NCBI RefSeq assembly: GCF_001750725.1 | Contig: NZ_CP017279.1 | Coordinates: 3,906,001-3,970,000 of the forward strand | From: Enterobacter ludwigii | GTDB taxonomy: Bacteria > Pseudomonadota > Gammaproteobacteria > Enterobacterales > Enterobacteriaceae | DNA length: 64,000 nucleotides | Direction: 5' to 3' | Part shown: one piece after another, positions 22,021 through 30,452 of the stretch | Position numbering within the stretch: the first letter of the stretch is position 1 | Layout: every line of letters begins with the position of its first letter | Made by a program: the position numbers and the translations under genes | The notes under the pieces: model-generated | Told to the model about the DNA's origin: nothing | Database searches by the model: none | The model's input: only the letters and a program-made list of their open reading frames with translations

Positions 22021-22061
22021 TGTAATTATGAATATCCGTTTTCTGTATTTGTTTCTTTACA
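22021..22061. promoter_or_regulatory. TyrR boxes upstream of aroP
   Basis: TGTATTTGTTTCTTTACA (22044-22061) closely fits the TyrR consensus TGTAAA-N6-TTTACA. A weaker box, TGTAATTATGAATATCCG (22021-22038), lies exactly 5 bases away on the gene-proximal side. A strong box paired with a weak one is the arrangement TyrR uses in E. coli for ligand-dependent repression, and aroP is a known TyrR target. Confidence 0.6.
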
Positions 22062-22400
22062 GTCAATGAGACCGAAAAAAGCGGAGATGTCTTCCGTAAG
22101 CGCCAGAATAGTGGTAAGCGCCAGCGAATGCACCTGCTTTATGACGAGGCGATGACGAGTTGAATAAAAAGAAAGCATTTGTAAATCACCCCGCTAACCC
22201 TTCTTACCCCAACCTATAGAATAGAAATGCTCCGTAAGTGGGCAAAATTTCATATTTTGCGTTGTTGAATCGCTTCAGATTGCAAAAACCCTCGTTTCAT
22301 TAAGGTTAAAACTCCCACTAAGGGAGTAACTAACTCATTTGTGCGAAGTTACATTTCTGAAACGTTATTTCTGTAAGGTTGTTAAAATGTGCAGGGTTTA

Positions 22401-22414
22401 CTGATTTCAATCAA
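22401..22414. promoter_or_regulatory. FNR-like box upstream of pdhR
   Basis: CTGATTTCAATCAA differs from the FNR consensus TTGAT-N4-ATCAA at one position. It is centred about 50 bases upstream of the inferred pdh transcription start. Anaerobic repression of the pdh operon is established in E. coli; direct binding here is inferred. Confidence 0.5.
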
Positions 22415-22422
22415 AACCAATA

Positions 22423-22451
22423 TGGACAGAAGGTGAATACTTTGTTACTTT
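22423..22451 (+). promoter_or_regulatory. Putative pdh operon promoter
   Basis: TGGACA (22423-22428, five of six -35 matches) and a weak -10 TACTTT (22446-22451) are 17 bases apart. A start near 22458 would place the PdhR operator at about +11 to +27, the position described for E. coli pdhR. The position supports the assignment more than the -10 sequence does. Confidence 0.55.
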
Positions 22452-22467
22452 AGCGATACGAACTTGA

Positions 22468-22484
22468 AATTGGTAAGACCAATT
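22468..22484. promoter_or_regulatory. PdhR operator
   Basis: AATTGGTAAGACCAATT is a palindrome identical to the PdhR operator described upstream of E. coli pdhR. PdhR bound here represses its own operon; pyruvate releases it. The site lies 32 bases before the pdhR ATG. Confidence 0.88.
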
Positions 22485-22516
22485 GACTCCGGGCAAAAAG
22501 GCGTAAGACAGGGAAT

Positions 22517-23281
22517 ATGGCCTACAGCAAAATTCGCCAACCAAAACTATCTGATGTGATTGAGCAGCAGCTGGAGTTTTTAATCCTCGAAGGGACACTG
22601 CGCCCGGGTGAGAAACTTCCGCCAGAACGCGAGCTGGCAAAACAGTTCGACGTTTCACGTCCCTCTCTGCGTGAGGCGATTCAACGTCTCGAAGCAAAGG
22701 GCTTGCTGCTTCGTCGCCAGGGCGGCGGAACCTTTGTGCAAAACAGCCTGTGGCAGAGCTTCAGCGATCCGCTGGTAGAACTTCTCTCTGACCACCCAGA
22801 ATCCCAGTTTGATCTGCTTGAGACCCGTCACGCGCTAGAAGGTATCGCGGCCTATTACGCCGCACTTCGTAGCACTGATGAAGATCGCGTGCGTATCCGC
22901 GAACTTCATCAGGCCATTGAACGGGCACAGCAATCCGGCGATTTAGACGCCGAGTCCAATGCCGTTGTCCAGTATCAAATCGCCGTCACCGAAGCTGCAC
23001 ACAATGTTGTGCTCCTCCATCTGCTACGCTGCATGGAGCCGATGCTGGCCCAGAACGTTCGTCAGAATTTTGAATTGTTGTATGCCCGTCGGGACATGCT
23101 CCCATTGGTAAGCAACCATCGCACCCGAGTATTCGAGGCGATAATGGCCGGGGAACCGGAGCAGGCGCGCGAAGCGTCGCACCGACATCTGGCTTTCATT
23201 GAGGAAATCTTGCTGGACCGCAGCCGTGAACAATCGCGTCGCGAACGTTCATTACGCCGCATACAGCAACGAAAGGATTAA
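22517..23281 (+). CDS. pdhR: Pyruvate-responsive repressor PdhR (GntR/FadR family)
   Basis: PdhR represses pdhR-aceEF-lpd and other respiratory genes and is released by pyruvate. The 254 residues have the GntR winged helix at about 9-77, with [20 protein letters not shown] and [20 protein letters not shown] as its helix-turn-helix core and wing. The FCD ligand-binding domain follows ([19 protein letters not shown] onward). The length equals E. coli PdhR. It is the first gene of the operon and its own operator lies in its leader. Confidence 0.97.
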   Translation: MAYSKIRQPKLSDVIEQQLEFLILEGTLRPGEKLPPERELAKQFDVSRPSLREAIQRLEAKGLLLRRQGGGTFVQNSLWQSFSDPLVELLSDHPESQFDLLETRHALEGIAAYYAALRSTDEDRVRIRELHQAIERAQQSGDLDAESNAVVQYQIAVTEAAHNVVLLHLLRCMEPMLAQNVRQNFELLYARRDMLPLVSNHRTRVFEAIMAGEPEQAREASHRHLAFIEEILLDRSREQSRRERSLRRIQQRKD

Positions 23282-23317
23282 GCGCCAGGGTTTTTTAGAG
23301 CGCGGCAACTAAACGCA

Positions 23318-23365
23318 GAACCTGTCTTATTGTGTTCTTGCCCAAGAGCACAATGGGACAGGTTC
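23318..23365 (+). other. Long imperfect hairpin in the pdhR-aceE leader
   Basis: GAACCTGTC (23318-23326) pairs with GACAGGTTC (23357-23365). After a TT/GG mismatch, ATTGTG (23329-23334) pairs with CACAAT (23349-23354), and the top is closed by CTTG with CAAG. No U-tract follows, so this is a structured leader rather than a terminator, 39 bases before the aceE ATG. A similar hairpin exists in E. coli from memory, which suggests selection. Confidence 0.65.
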
Positions 23366-23404
23366 CAGACAAATCAACGTATTAGATAGATAAGGAATAC
23401 CCCC

Positions 23405-26068
23405 ATGTCAGAACGTCTCCAAAATGACGTGGATCCGATCGAAACTCGCGACTGGCTACAGGCGATCGAATCGGTCATCCGTGAAGAAGGTGTTGAGCGT
23501 GCTCAGTATCTGATTGATCAGCTGCTTTCTGAAGCCCGCAAAGGCGGTGTGAAGGTTGCTTCAGGTGCAGGGGCTAGCAACTACGTAAACACGATTGCCG
23601 TTGAAGACGAACCGGAATACCCGGGCAATCTGGATCTGGAACGCCGTATCCGTTCTGCAATCCGCTGGAACGCCATCATGACCGTTCTGCGCGCGTCCAA
23701 GAAAGACCTGGAGCTGGGTGGCCACATGGCGTCCTTCCAGTCTTCTGCGACCGTTTACGAAGTGTGTTTCAACCACTTCTTCCGTGCAGCTAACGAGAAA
23801 GACGGCGGCGATCTGGTGTACTTCCAGGGCCACATCTCTCCGGGCATCTATGCACGTGCATTCCTGGAAGGTCGTCTGACTGAAGAGCAGATGAACAACT
23901 TCCGTCAGGAAGTTCACGGTAAAGGTCTGTCTTCTTACCCACACCCTAAACTGATGCCAGAATTCTGGCAGTTCCCGACAGTATCCATGGGGCTGGGCCC
24001 AATCGGTGCTATCTATCAGGCTAAATTCCTGAAATATCTGGAACACCGTGGTCTGAAAGACACCTCTGAACAGACCGTCTACGCCTTCCTGGGCGATGGC
24101 GAGATGGATGAGCCAGAATCGAAAGGCGCAATCACCATTGCGACCCGTGAGAAACTGGACAACCTGTGCTTCATCATCAACTGTAACCTGCAGCGTCTGG
24201 ATGGTCCGGTAACCGGTAACGGCAAGATCATCAACGAACTGGAAGGCATCTTCGCAGGTGCTGGCTGGAACGTGATCAAAGTGATGTGGGGTTCCCGTTG
24301 GGACGAACTGCTGCGTAAAGACACCAGCGGTAAACTGATCCAGCTGATGAACGAAACCGTTGACGGTGACTACCAGACCTTCAAATCCAAAGACGGTGCC
24401 TACGTTCGTGAGCACTTCTTCGGTAAATATCCTGAAACCGCAGCACTGGTTGCAGACTGGACTGACGAACAGATCTGGGCTCTGAACCGTGGCGGCCACG
24501 ATCCGAAGAAAATTTACGCTGCACTGAAAAAAGCGCGTGAAACCAAAGGTAAAGCGACTGTAATCCTGGCCCATACCATCAAAGGTTACGGCATGGGTGA
24601 TACCGCAGAAGGTAAAAACATCGCTCACCAGGTTAAGAAAATGAACATGGACGGCGTGCGTTATATCCGCGACCGTTTCAACGTTCCAGTGACCGATGAG
24701 CAGGTAGAAAACCTGTCTTACATCACCTTCCCTGAAGGTTCTGAAGAGCATAAGTACCTGCACGAACGTCGTCAGGCGCTGAAAGGCTACCTGCCAGCTC
24801 GTCAGCCTAACTTCACCGAGAAGCTGGAACTGCCAGCGCTGGAAGATTTCTCTCAGCTGCTGGAAGAGCAGAACAAAGAGATCTCTACCACTATCGCTTT
24901 CGTTCGTGCCCTGAACGTGATGCTGAAGAACAAGTCGATCAAAGATCGTCTGGTTCCAATCATTGCCGACGAAGCGCGTACTTTCGGTATGGAAGGTCTG
25001 TTCCGTCAGATCGGTATTTACAGCCCGAACGGCCAGCAGTACACCCCGCAGGACCGTGAGCAGGTTGCTTACTACAAAGAAGACGAGAAAGGTCAGATCC
25101 TGCAGGAAGGTATCAACGAGCTGGGCGCAGGCGCATCCTGGCTGGCTGCTGCGACCTCTTACAGCACCAACAACCTGCCGATGATCCCGTTCTACATTTA
25201 CTACTCCATGTTCGGGTTCCAGCGTATCGGTGACCTGTGCTGGCAGGCAGGCGACCAGCAGGCTCGCGGCTTCCTGATCGGTGGTACTTCTGGTCGTACG
25301 ACCCTGAACGGTGAAGGTCTGCAGCACGAAGATGGTCACAGCCATATTCAGTCTCTGACTATTCCTAACTGTATCTCTTACGACCCGTCTTACGCGTACG
25401 AAGTGGCAGTCATCATGCATGACGGTCTGCAGCGCATGTACGGTGAAGCGCAAGAGAACATTTACTACTACATCACCACGCTGAACGAAAACTACCACAT
25501 GCCGGCCATGCCAGCAGGTGCCGAGGAAGGTATCCGTAAAGGTATCTACAAACTCGAAACCGTTGCAGGTAGCAAAGGTAAAGTTCAGCTGCTGGGCTCC
25601 GGTTCAATCCTGCGTCACGTACGTGAAGCGGCACAGATCCTGGCGAACGACTACGGCGTTGGCTCTGACGTGTACAGCGTAACGTCCTTCACTGAACTGG
25701 CGCGTGATGGCCAGGATTGTGAGCGCTGGAACATGCTGCACCCAATGGAAACGCCACGCGTTCCATACATCGCTCAGGTGATGAACGACGCGCCTGCGGT
25801 TGCGTCTACTGACTATATGAAACTGTTCGCTGAGCAGGTTCGTACTTACGTACCGGCTGATGATTACCGCGTACTGGGTACTGACGGCTTCGGTCGTTCT
25901 GACAGCCGCGAAAACCTGCGTCACCACTTCGAAGTGGATGCATCTTACGTGGTTGTAGCAGCACTGGGCGAACTGGCTAAACGTGGCGAAATCGATAAGA
26001 AAGTGGTTGCGGACGCAATCACCAAATTCAACATCGATGCAGATAAAGTTAACCCGCGTCTGGCGTAA
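23405..26068 (+). CDS. aceE: Pyruvate dehydrogenase E1 component (thiamine diphosphate-dependent)
   Basis: AceE is the homodimeric E1 of the pyruvate dehydrogenase complex; it decarboxylates pyruvate and reductively acetylates the lipoyl groups of AceF. The 887 residues equal E. coli E1. The thiamine diphosphate and magnesium motif starts at [11 protein letters not shown] near residue 228 and ends about 30 residues on at the Asn pair in [25 protein letters not shown] near 104-119 and [17 protein letters not shown] near 658 are family blocks. Translation begins at an ATG preceded by AAGGAA. It is 14 bases upstream of aceF. Confidence 0.98.
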   Translation: MSERLQNDVDPIETRDWLQAIESVIREEGVERAQYLIDQLLSEARKGGVKVASGAGASNYVNTIAVEDEPEYPGNLDLERRIRSAIRWNAIMTVLRASKKDLELGGHMASFQSSATVYEVCFNHFFRAANEKDGGDLVYFQGHISPGIYARAFLEGRLTEEQMNNFRQEVHGKGLSSYPHPKLMPEFWQFPTVSMGLGPIGAIYQAKFLKYLEHRGLKDTSEQTVYAFLGDGEMDEPESKGAITIATREKLDNLCFIINCNLQRLDGPVTGNGKIINELEGIFAGAGWNVIKVMWGSRWDELLRKDTSGKLIQLMNETVDGDYQTFKSKDGAYVREHFFGKYPETAALVADWTDEQIWALNRGGHDPKKIYAALKKARETKGKATVILAHTIKGYGMGDTAEGKNIAHQVKKMNMDGVRYIRDRFNVPVTDEQVENLSYITFPEGSEEHKYLHERRQALKGYLPARQPNFTEKLELPALEDFSQLLEEQNKEISTTIAFVRALNVMLKNKSIKDRLVPIIADEARTFGMEGLFRQIGIYSPNGQQYTPQDREQVAYYKEDEKGQILQEGINELGAGASWLAAATSYSTNNLPMIPFYIYYSMFGFQRIGDLCWQAGDQQARGFLIGGTSGRTTLNGEGLQHEDGHSHIQSLTIPNCISYDPSYAYEVAVIMHDGLQRMYGEAQENIYYYITTLNENYHMPAMPAGAEEGIRKGIYKLETVAGSKGKVQLLGSGSILRHVREAAQILANDYGVGSDVYSVTSFTELARDGQDCERWNMLHPMETPRVPYIAQVMNDAPAVASTDYMKLFAEQVRTYVPADDYRVLGTDGFGRSDSRENLRHHFEVDASYVVVAALGELAKRGEIDKKVVADAITKFNIDADKVNPRLA

Positions 26069-26082
26069 GAGGTAAAAGAAGA

Positions 26083-27975
26083 ATGGCTATCGAAATCAAA
26101 GTACCGGACATCGGGGCTGATGAAGTTGAAATCACCGAGATCCTGGTCAAAGTGGGCGACAAAGTTGAAGCTGAACAGTCGCTGATCACTGTAGAAGGCG
26201 ATAAAGCCTCTATGGAAGTTCCGTCTCCTCAGGCTGGCATCGTTAAAGAGATCAAAGTCTCTGTTGGCGATAAAACCGAGACTGGCAAACTGATCATGAT
26301 TTTCGATTCCGCCGACGGTGCAGCAGCTGCTGCACCTGCGCAGGAAGAGAAGAAAGAAGCTGCTCCTGCGGCTGCTGCACCAGCAGCTGCTGCGGCAAAA
26401 GAAGTCAACGTGCCTGACATCGGCGGTGACGAAGTAGAAGTCACTGAAATCCTGGTGAAAGTGGGCGATAGCGTTACGGCTGAGCAGTCCCTGATCACCG
26501 TAGAAGGCGACAAAGCCTCTATGGAAGTGCCGGCGCCATTCGCGGGTACGGTTAAAGAGATCAAGATCAACACCGGTGACAAAGTTTCTACCGGCTCTCT
26601 GATCATGATCTTCGAAGTGGCAGGTGCTGCACCTGCTGCCGCGCCTGCTCAGGCTGCTGCGCCAGCGCCGGCCGCTGCACCTGCTGCTGGCGGTGCGAAA
26701 GATGTCAACGTACCTGACATCGGTGGTGACGAAGTTGAAGTCACCGAAGTGATGGTGAAAGTGGGCGACAAAGTTGCTGCTGAACAGTCACTGATCACCG
26801 TAGAAGGCGACAAAGCGTCTATGGAAGTACCCGCGCCATTCGCGGGTACCGTTAAAGAGATCAAAATCAGCACCGGCGACAAAGTGTCTACGGGCTCTCT
26901 GATCATGGTCTTCGAAGTGGAAGGCGCTGCGCCAGCTGCTCCGGCAGCCGCTGCTGCACCAGCACCTGCCGCTGCACCGGCTCAGGCGGCCAAACCTGCT
27001 GCTGCCCCTGCTGCAAAAGCAGAAGGTAAATCTGAGTTCGCTGAGAACGACGCTTACGTTCACGCTACGCCACTGATTCGTCGCCTGGCGCGCGAATTCG
27101 GTGTAAACCTGGCGAAAGTGAAAGGGACTGGCCGTAAAGGTCGTATCCTGCGCGAAGACGTTCAGGCCTATGTGAAAGATGCGGTGAAACGCGCTGAAGC
27201 TGCCCCTGCTGCTGCTGCTGGCGGCGGTATCCCGGGCATGCTGCCATGGCCGAAAGTGGACTTCAGCAAGTTCGGTGAAATCGAAGAAGTGGAACTGGGT
27301 CGTATCCAGAAAATCTCTGGTGCCAACCTGAGCCGTAACTGGGTCATGATCCCGCACGTTACGCACTTCGACAAAACGGATATCACCGATCTGGAAGCGT
27401 TCCGTAAACAGCAGAATGCCGAAGCTGAGAAGCGTAAACTGGACGTGAAATTCACCCCAGTCGTCTTCATCATGAAAGCCGTTGCTGCGGCGCTTGAGCA
27501 GATGCCACGCTTCAACAGCTCCCTGTCCGAAGATGGCCAGAAGCTGACGCTGAAGAAATACATCAATATCGGTGTTGCGGTTGATACGCCAAATGGTCTG
27601 GTTGTTCCGGTCTTTAAAGACGTGAACAAGAAGAGCATCACTGAGCTGTCCCGTGAACTGACCACCATCTCCAAAAAAGCGCGTGATGGTAAGCTGACTG
27701 CCGGCGAAATGCAGGGTGGCTGCTTCACTATCTCCAGCATCGGCGGCCTGGGTACTACCCACTTCGCACCGATTGTTAACGCGCCGGAAGTGGCTATCCT
27801 CGGTGTGTCCAAGTCCGCGATGGAACCGGTATGGAATGGCAAAGAGTTCGTGCCGCGTCTGATGATGCCAATCTCTCTGTCCTTCGACCACCGCGTGATC
27901 GACGGTGCTGATGGTGCGCGTTTCATCACCATCATCAACAACACCCTGAGCGACATTCGCCGCCTGGTGATGTAA
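26083..27975 (+). CDS. aceF: Dihydrolipoamide acetyltransferase, E2 of pyruvate dehydrogenase
   Basis: AceF forms the 24-mer core of the complex and transfers acetyl groups to CoA. The 630 residues contain three lipoyl domains, each with an [10 protein letters not shown] motif; the lipoylated lysines are K41, K144 and K244. Ala/Pro-rich flexible linkers separate them. The E1/E3-binding domain starts near residue 325 ([19 protein letters not shown]). The catalytic domain ends with [12 protein letters not shown], His603 being the active-site base. The three-lipoyl layout is the E. coli type. A strong terminator follows. Confidence 0.98.
   Translation: MAIEIKVPDIGADEVEITEILVKVGDKVEAEQSLITVEGDKASMEVPSPQAGIVKEIKVSVGDKTETGKLIMIFDSADGAAAAAPAQEEKKEAAPAAAAPAAAAAKEVNVPDIGGDEVEVTEILVKVGDSVTAEQSLITVEGDKASMEVPAPFAGTVKEIKINTGDKVSTGSLIMIFEVAGAAPAAAPAQAAAPAPAAAPAAGGAKDVNVPDIGGDEVEVTEVMVKVGDKVAAEQSLITVEGDKASMEVPAPFAGTVKEIKISTGDKVSTGSLIMVFEVEGAAPAAPAAAAAPAPAAAPAQAAKPAAAPAAKAEGKSEFAENDAYVHATPLIRRLAREFGVNLAKVKGTGRKGRILREDVQAYVKDAVKRAEAAPAAAAGGGIPGMLPWPKVDFSKFGEIEEVELGRIQKISGANLSRNWVMIPHVTHFDKTDITDLEAFRKQQNAEAEKRKLDVKFTPVVFIMKAVAAALEQMPRFNSSLSEDGQKLTLKKYINIGVAVDTPNGLVVPVFKDVNKKSITELSRELTTISKKARDGKLTAGEMQGGCFTISSIGGLGTTHFAPIVNAPEVAILGVSKSAMEPVWNGKEFVPRLMMPISLSFDHRVIDGADGARFITIINNTLSDIRRLVM
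26401..26920 (+). repeat. Intragenic direct repeat (lipoyl domains 2 and 3 of aceF)
   Basis: The segments 26401-26620 and 26701-26920 are near-identical at DNA level and exactly 300 bases apart; lipoyl domain 1 (26083-26310) is a more diverged third copy. The repeats encode the swinging lipoyl arms and could recombine in frame to change arm number. Confidence 0.85.
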
Positions 27976-27978
27976 TCG

Positions 27979-28006
27979 AAAAGCCGGCCAGTCGGCCGGC
28001 TTTTTT
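27979..28006 (+). terminator. Rho-independent terminator between aceF and lpd
   Basis: AAGCCGGCC (27981-27989) and GGCCGGCTT (27994-28002) form a 9-bp GC-rich stem with loop AGTC, followed by six Ts. It should stop most pdhR-aceEF transcripts and makes the separate lpd promoter important. Confidence 0.88.
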
Positions 28007-28073
28007 CTGTTAATCTCATGTGGTCTGTGAGGTTATTGGCGAAAAGCGACAATTCGTGAGCCGTTTGTTGTTT

Positions 28074-28093
28074 CAAAATTGTTAACAATTTTG
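28074..28093. promoter_or_regulatory. 20-bp perfect palindrome upstream of lpd
   Basis: CAAAATTGTTAACAATTTTG is a perfect palindrome centred about 90 bases before the lpd start, in the region where the lpd promoter is expected. The GTTAAC core and the TGTAAAC that follows recall ArcA-type repeats, but the 12-base spacing does not fit the usual 11. Binding factor unknown from sequence. Confidence 0.6.
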
Positions 28094-28173
28094 TAAACTG
28101 CGGGCGGATAGAACGTCCCGGTGGATGAAGGGCGACAAGTACCTGGACCGCCGGAAATCAATAAGAGGTCATG

Positions 28174-29598
28174 ATGAGTACTGAAATCAAAACTCAGGTC
28201 GTGGTACTTGGGGCAGGCCCGGCGGGTTACTCTGCTGCCTTCCGTTGCGCTGATTTAGGTCTGGAAACCGTAATCGTAGAACGCTACAACACCCTCGGTG
28301 GTGTTTGCCTGAACGTAGGCTGTATCCCTTCTAAAGCTCTGCTGCACGTTGCGAAAGTTATCGAAGAAGCCAAAGCACTGGCTGAACACGGTATCGTCTT
28401 CGGCGAGCCGAAAACCGATATCGACAAGATTCGTACCTGGAAAGAGAAAGTTATCACTCAGCTGACCGGTGGTCTGGCAGGTATGGCCAAAGGCCGTAAA
28501 GTGAAAGTGGTCAACGGTCTGGGTAAATTCACCGGCGCGAACACCCTGGAAGTGGAAGGCGAAAACGGCAAAACCGTTATTAACTTCGACAACGCGATCA
28601 TCGCTGCGGGCTCCCGTCCAATTCAGCTGCCATTCATTCCACATGAAGATCCACGCGTGTGGGATTCCACCGATGCGCTGGAGCTGAAATCCGTACCTAA
28701 GCGTATGCTGGTTATGGGTGGCGGTATCATCGGTCTGGAAATGGGTACCGTGTACCATGCGCTGGGTTCAGAGATCGACGTGGTTGAAATGTTCGACCAG
28801 GTTATCCCGGCTGCCGATAAAGACATCGTTAAAGTCTTCACCAAACGTATCAGCAAGAAATTCAACCTGATGCTGGAAACTAAAGTGACTGCCGTTGAAG
28901 CAAAAGAAGACGGTATTTACGTTTCCATGGAAGGCAAAAAAGCCCCTGCCGAACCACAGCGTTACGACGCCGTGCTGGTGGCTATCGGCCGTGTGCCGAA
29001 CGGTAAAAACCTCGACGCGGGCAAAGCAGGCGTGGAAGTGGACGACCGTGGCTTCATCCGCGTTGACAAACAGCTGCGCACCAACGTGCCGCACATCTTT
29101 GCTATCGGCGATATCGTCGGTCAGCCAATGCTGGCGCACAAAGGTGTTCACGAAGGTCACGTTGCCGCTGAAGTTATCGCCGGCATGAAACACTACTTCG
29201 ATCCGAAAGTGATCCCATCTATCGCTTACACCGAGCCAGAAGTGGCATGGGTGGGTCTGACTGAGAAAGAAGCGAAAGAGAAAGGCATCAGCTACGAAAC
29301 CGCCACCTTCCCGTGGGCTGCTTCTGGCCGTGCTATCGCTTCCGACTGCGCAGACGGTATGACCAAACTGATCTTCGACAAAGAGACTCACCGTGTGATC
29401 GGTGGTGCGATTGTCGGTACCAACGGCGGCGAGCTGCTGGGTGAAATCGGTCTGGCTATCGAAATGGGTTGTGACGCTGAAGACATCGCGCTGACTATCC
29501 ACGCTCACCCGACTCTGCACGAGTCTGTTGGCCTGGCGGCAGAAGTGTTCGAAGGTAGCATCACCGACCTGCCTAACGCGAAAGCGAAGAAGAAATAA
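28174..29598 (+). CDS. lpd: Dihydrolipoamide dehydrogenase (E3)
   Basis: Lpd reoxidises dihydrolipoyl groups with NAD+ and FAD and serves pyruvate dehydrogenase, 2-oxoglutarate dehydrogenase and the glycine cleavage system. The 474 residues show the FAD site VVVLGAGPAGYSAAFRCADLG at the N-terminus and the redox disulphide C45/C50 in GGVCLNVGCIPSK. The NAD site is MGGGIIGLEMG near 182, and the C-terminal catalytic His-Glu pair is in HAHPTLHES. I chose the second of two adjacent ATGs (28174) because AGAGG is then 5 bases away. It can be transcribed alone or by read-through from aceF. Confidence 0.98.
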   Translation: MSTEIKTQVVVLGAGPAGYSAAFRCADLGLETVIVERYNTLGGVCLNVGCIPSKALLHVAKVIEEAKALAEHGIVFGEPKTDIDKIRTWKEKVITQLTGGLAGMAKGRKVKVVNGLGKFTGANTLEVEGENGKTVINFDNAIIAAGSRPIQLPFIPHEDPRVWDSTDALELKSVPKRMLVMGGGIIGLEMGTVYHALGSEIDVVEMFDQVIPAADKDIVKVFTKRISKKFNLMLETKVTAVEAKEDGIYVSMEGKKAPAEPQRYDAVLVAIGRVPNGKNLDAGKAGVEVDDRGFIRVDKQLRTNVPHIFAIGDIVGQPMLAHKGVHEGHVAAEVIAGMKHYFDPKVIPSIAYTEPEVAWVGLTEKEAKEKGISYETATFPWAASGRAIASDCADGMTKLIFDKETHRVIGGAIVGTNGGELLGEIGLAIEMGCDAEDIALTIHAHPTLHESVGLAAEVFEGSITDLPNAKAKKK

Positions 29599-29615
29599 GT
29601 TTCTTCATGATTGCG

Positions 29616-29644
29616 AAACGCCTCCTCCGGAGGCGTTTTTTTTG
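29616..29644 (+). terminator. Rho-independent terminator after lpd
   Basis: ACGCCTCC (29618-29625) pairs with GGAGGCGT (29629-29636) across a 3-base loop and runs into eight or nine Ts. It ends the pdh operon just before the convergent DUF2950 gene. Confidence 0.88.
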
Positions 29645-29650
29645 CCTGCG

Positions 29651-30442
29651 TTATGGGGCGACCGGTTGCCAGGTGTGATCCAGGTGATAAGCAGGTAACG
29701 CCTGCGCTTTCTTCTCTGACTCGCTGCCGAGGTCCGACTGGTACACCTTGTCGGTCTGGTTTATTACAAAGCTCATCACGCCCGTCTGGCCGTAGCTGAC
29801 TGGCCAGGCCACCATGGCAAAACCATTTTTATCCGGCAGGATGCGAAAACGGTAGCCGTGATAGCCAGTGCCGGGTTCTTTCGGGCTGAAGGCCGGACCG
29901 AGTGGGCTGGGGGCTTCGCCGGGCGAGGCCGGCCAGTATAAGCCGTCTTTTTTGCCGGCTGAGCTGACAATCTTCTGCGCATATTTCTGGTTCAGCGCAA
30001 AATAGCTTTGCTGTGCATCCACATACGCGTGCAGCGCCTCGATGGCGGCGAGCTCGTTGCGGCCAATCTCGCGGGTCAGGATCTCTTCAGCCCCTTCTTT
30101 GATATCAAATTGCCAGCCAGAGGCGGTTTTGATCACCGGAATCGGTAGCTGCCAGTCGCTGTCACCGACCACAAGATGTGCCTTATTCCCGTCAACGACC
30201 GTATTGTGCCGAACTTTCCAGTCGCGCAGGAAGCGATCCACGGCATCAGGATCCACCCCTTCCGGCGGCAGGAAATCACGCCAGTTCTCACCGAGCAGGG
30301 TGTTCATCGCGCTTTCATTTTGCTCACTGATGGCGCTGGCCAGCGCATCGGTTGCCTGGTCTGGTGTGCTGAAAGATTGCTGCGCCATTGCGGCGGCCGA
30401 CAGCATGAATAACGCGATCCCACTGAGTAATTTGCTTTTCAT
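29651..30442 (-). CDS. DUF2950 family exported protein, function unknown
   Basis: I recognise this as the DUF2950 family, which has no established function. The 263 residues start with a clear signal peptide (MKSKLLSGIALFMLSAAAMAQQ), cleaved probably after AMA, so it should be periplasmic. The mature part has a helical first half (FSTPDQATDALASAISEQNE), a compact beta segment (KAHLVVGDSDWQLPIPVIKTASGWQFD) and a C-terminal GTGYHGYRFRILPDKNGFAMVAWPVSYGQTGVMSF. The start at 30442 is set by the signal peptide; open frame upstream runs into the preceding gene. It is 10 bases downstream of the YacH-like gene, and DUF3300/DUF2950 pairs recur in other bacteria, implying a shared role. E. coli K-12 has only yacH here. 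Confidence 0.85.
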   Translation of the reverse strand: MKSKLLSGIALFMLSAAAMAQQSFSTPDQATDALASAISEQNESAMNTLLGENWRDFLPPEGVDPDAVDRFLRDWKVRHNTVVDGNKAHLVVGDSDWQLPIPVIKTASGWQFDIKEGAEEILTREIGRNELAAIEALHAYVDAQQSYFALNQKYAQKIVSSAGKKDGLYWPASPGEAPSPLGPAFSPKEPGTGYHGYRFRILPDKNGFAMVAWPVSYGQTGVMSFVINQTDKVYQSDLGSESEKKAQALPAYHLDHTWQPVAP

Positions 30443-30452
30443 GTCGGCTTCC

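Larger units (their letters stand above)
21980..22516. promoter_or_regulatory. aroP-pdhR divergent control region
   Basis: The 537 bases separate aroP (-) from pdhR (+) and contain no convincing gene. The aroP side holds TyrR-like boxes at 22021-22061. The pdhR side holds an FNR-like box, a promoter and the PdhR operator between 22401 and 22484. An ACTCCC/GGGAGT hairpin (22311-22327) without a U-tract lies between them. The rest is A/T-rich, with nothing else I can assign. Confidence 0.7.

Noticed and set aside
22311..22327. ACTCCC/GGGAGT hairpin in the aroP-pdhR gap as a terminator
   Set aside because: Six-base stem with no U-tract and no gene ending nearby.
23561..25498. Open frame of 645 codons on the minus strand inside aceE
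   Set aside because: Same antisense shadow effect; aceE on the plus strand is certain and the opposite frame resembles no known protein.
26083..26920. Regular repeats that could suggest a CRISPR array
   Set aside because: The units are about 220-300 bases, coding and in frame; they are the lipoyl domains of aceF. No short-repeat and spacer array exists anywhere in the window.
28064..28099. sigma-70 promoter for lpd (TTCAAA with TAAACT, 16-base spacer)
   Set aside because: Both hexamers match only four of six bases and overlap the palindrome; I kept the palindrome as a feature but do not assert this promoter.
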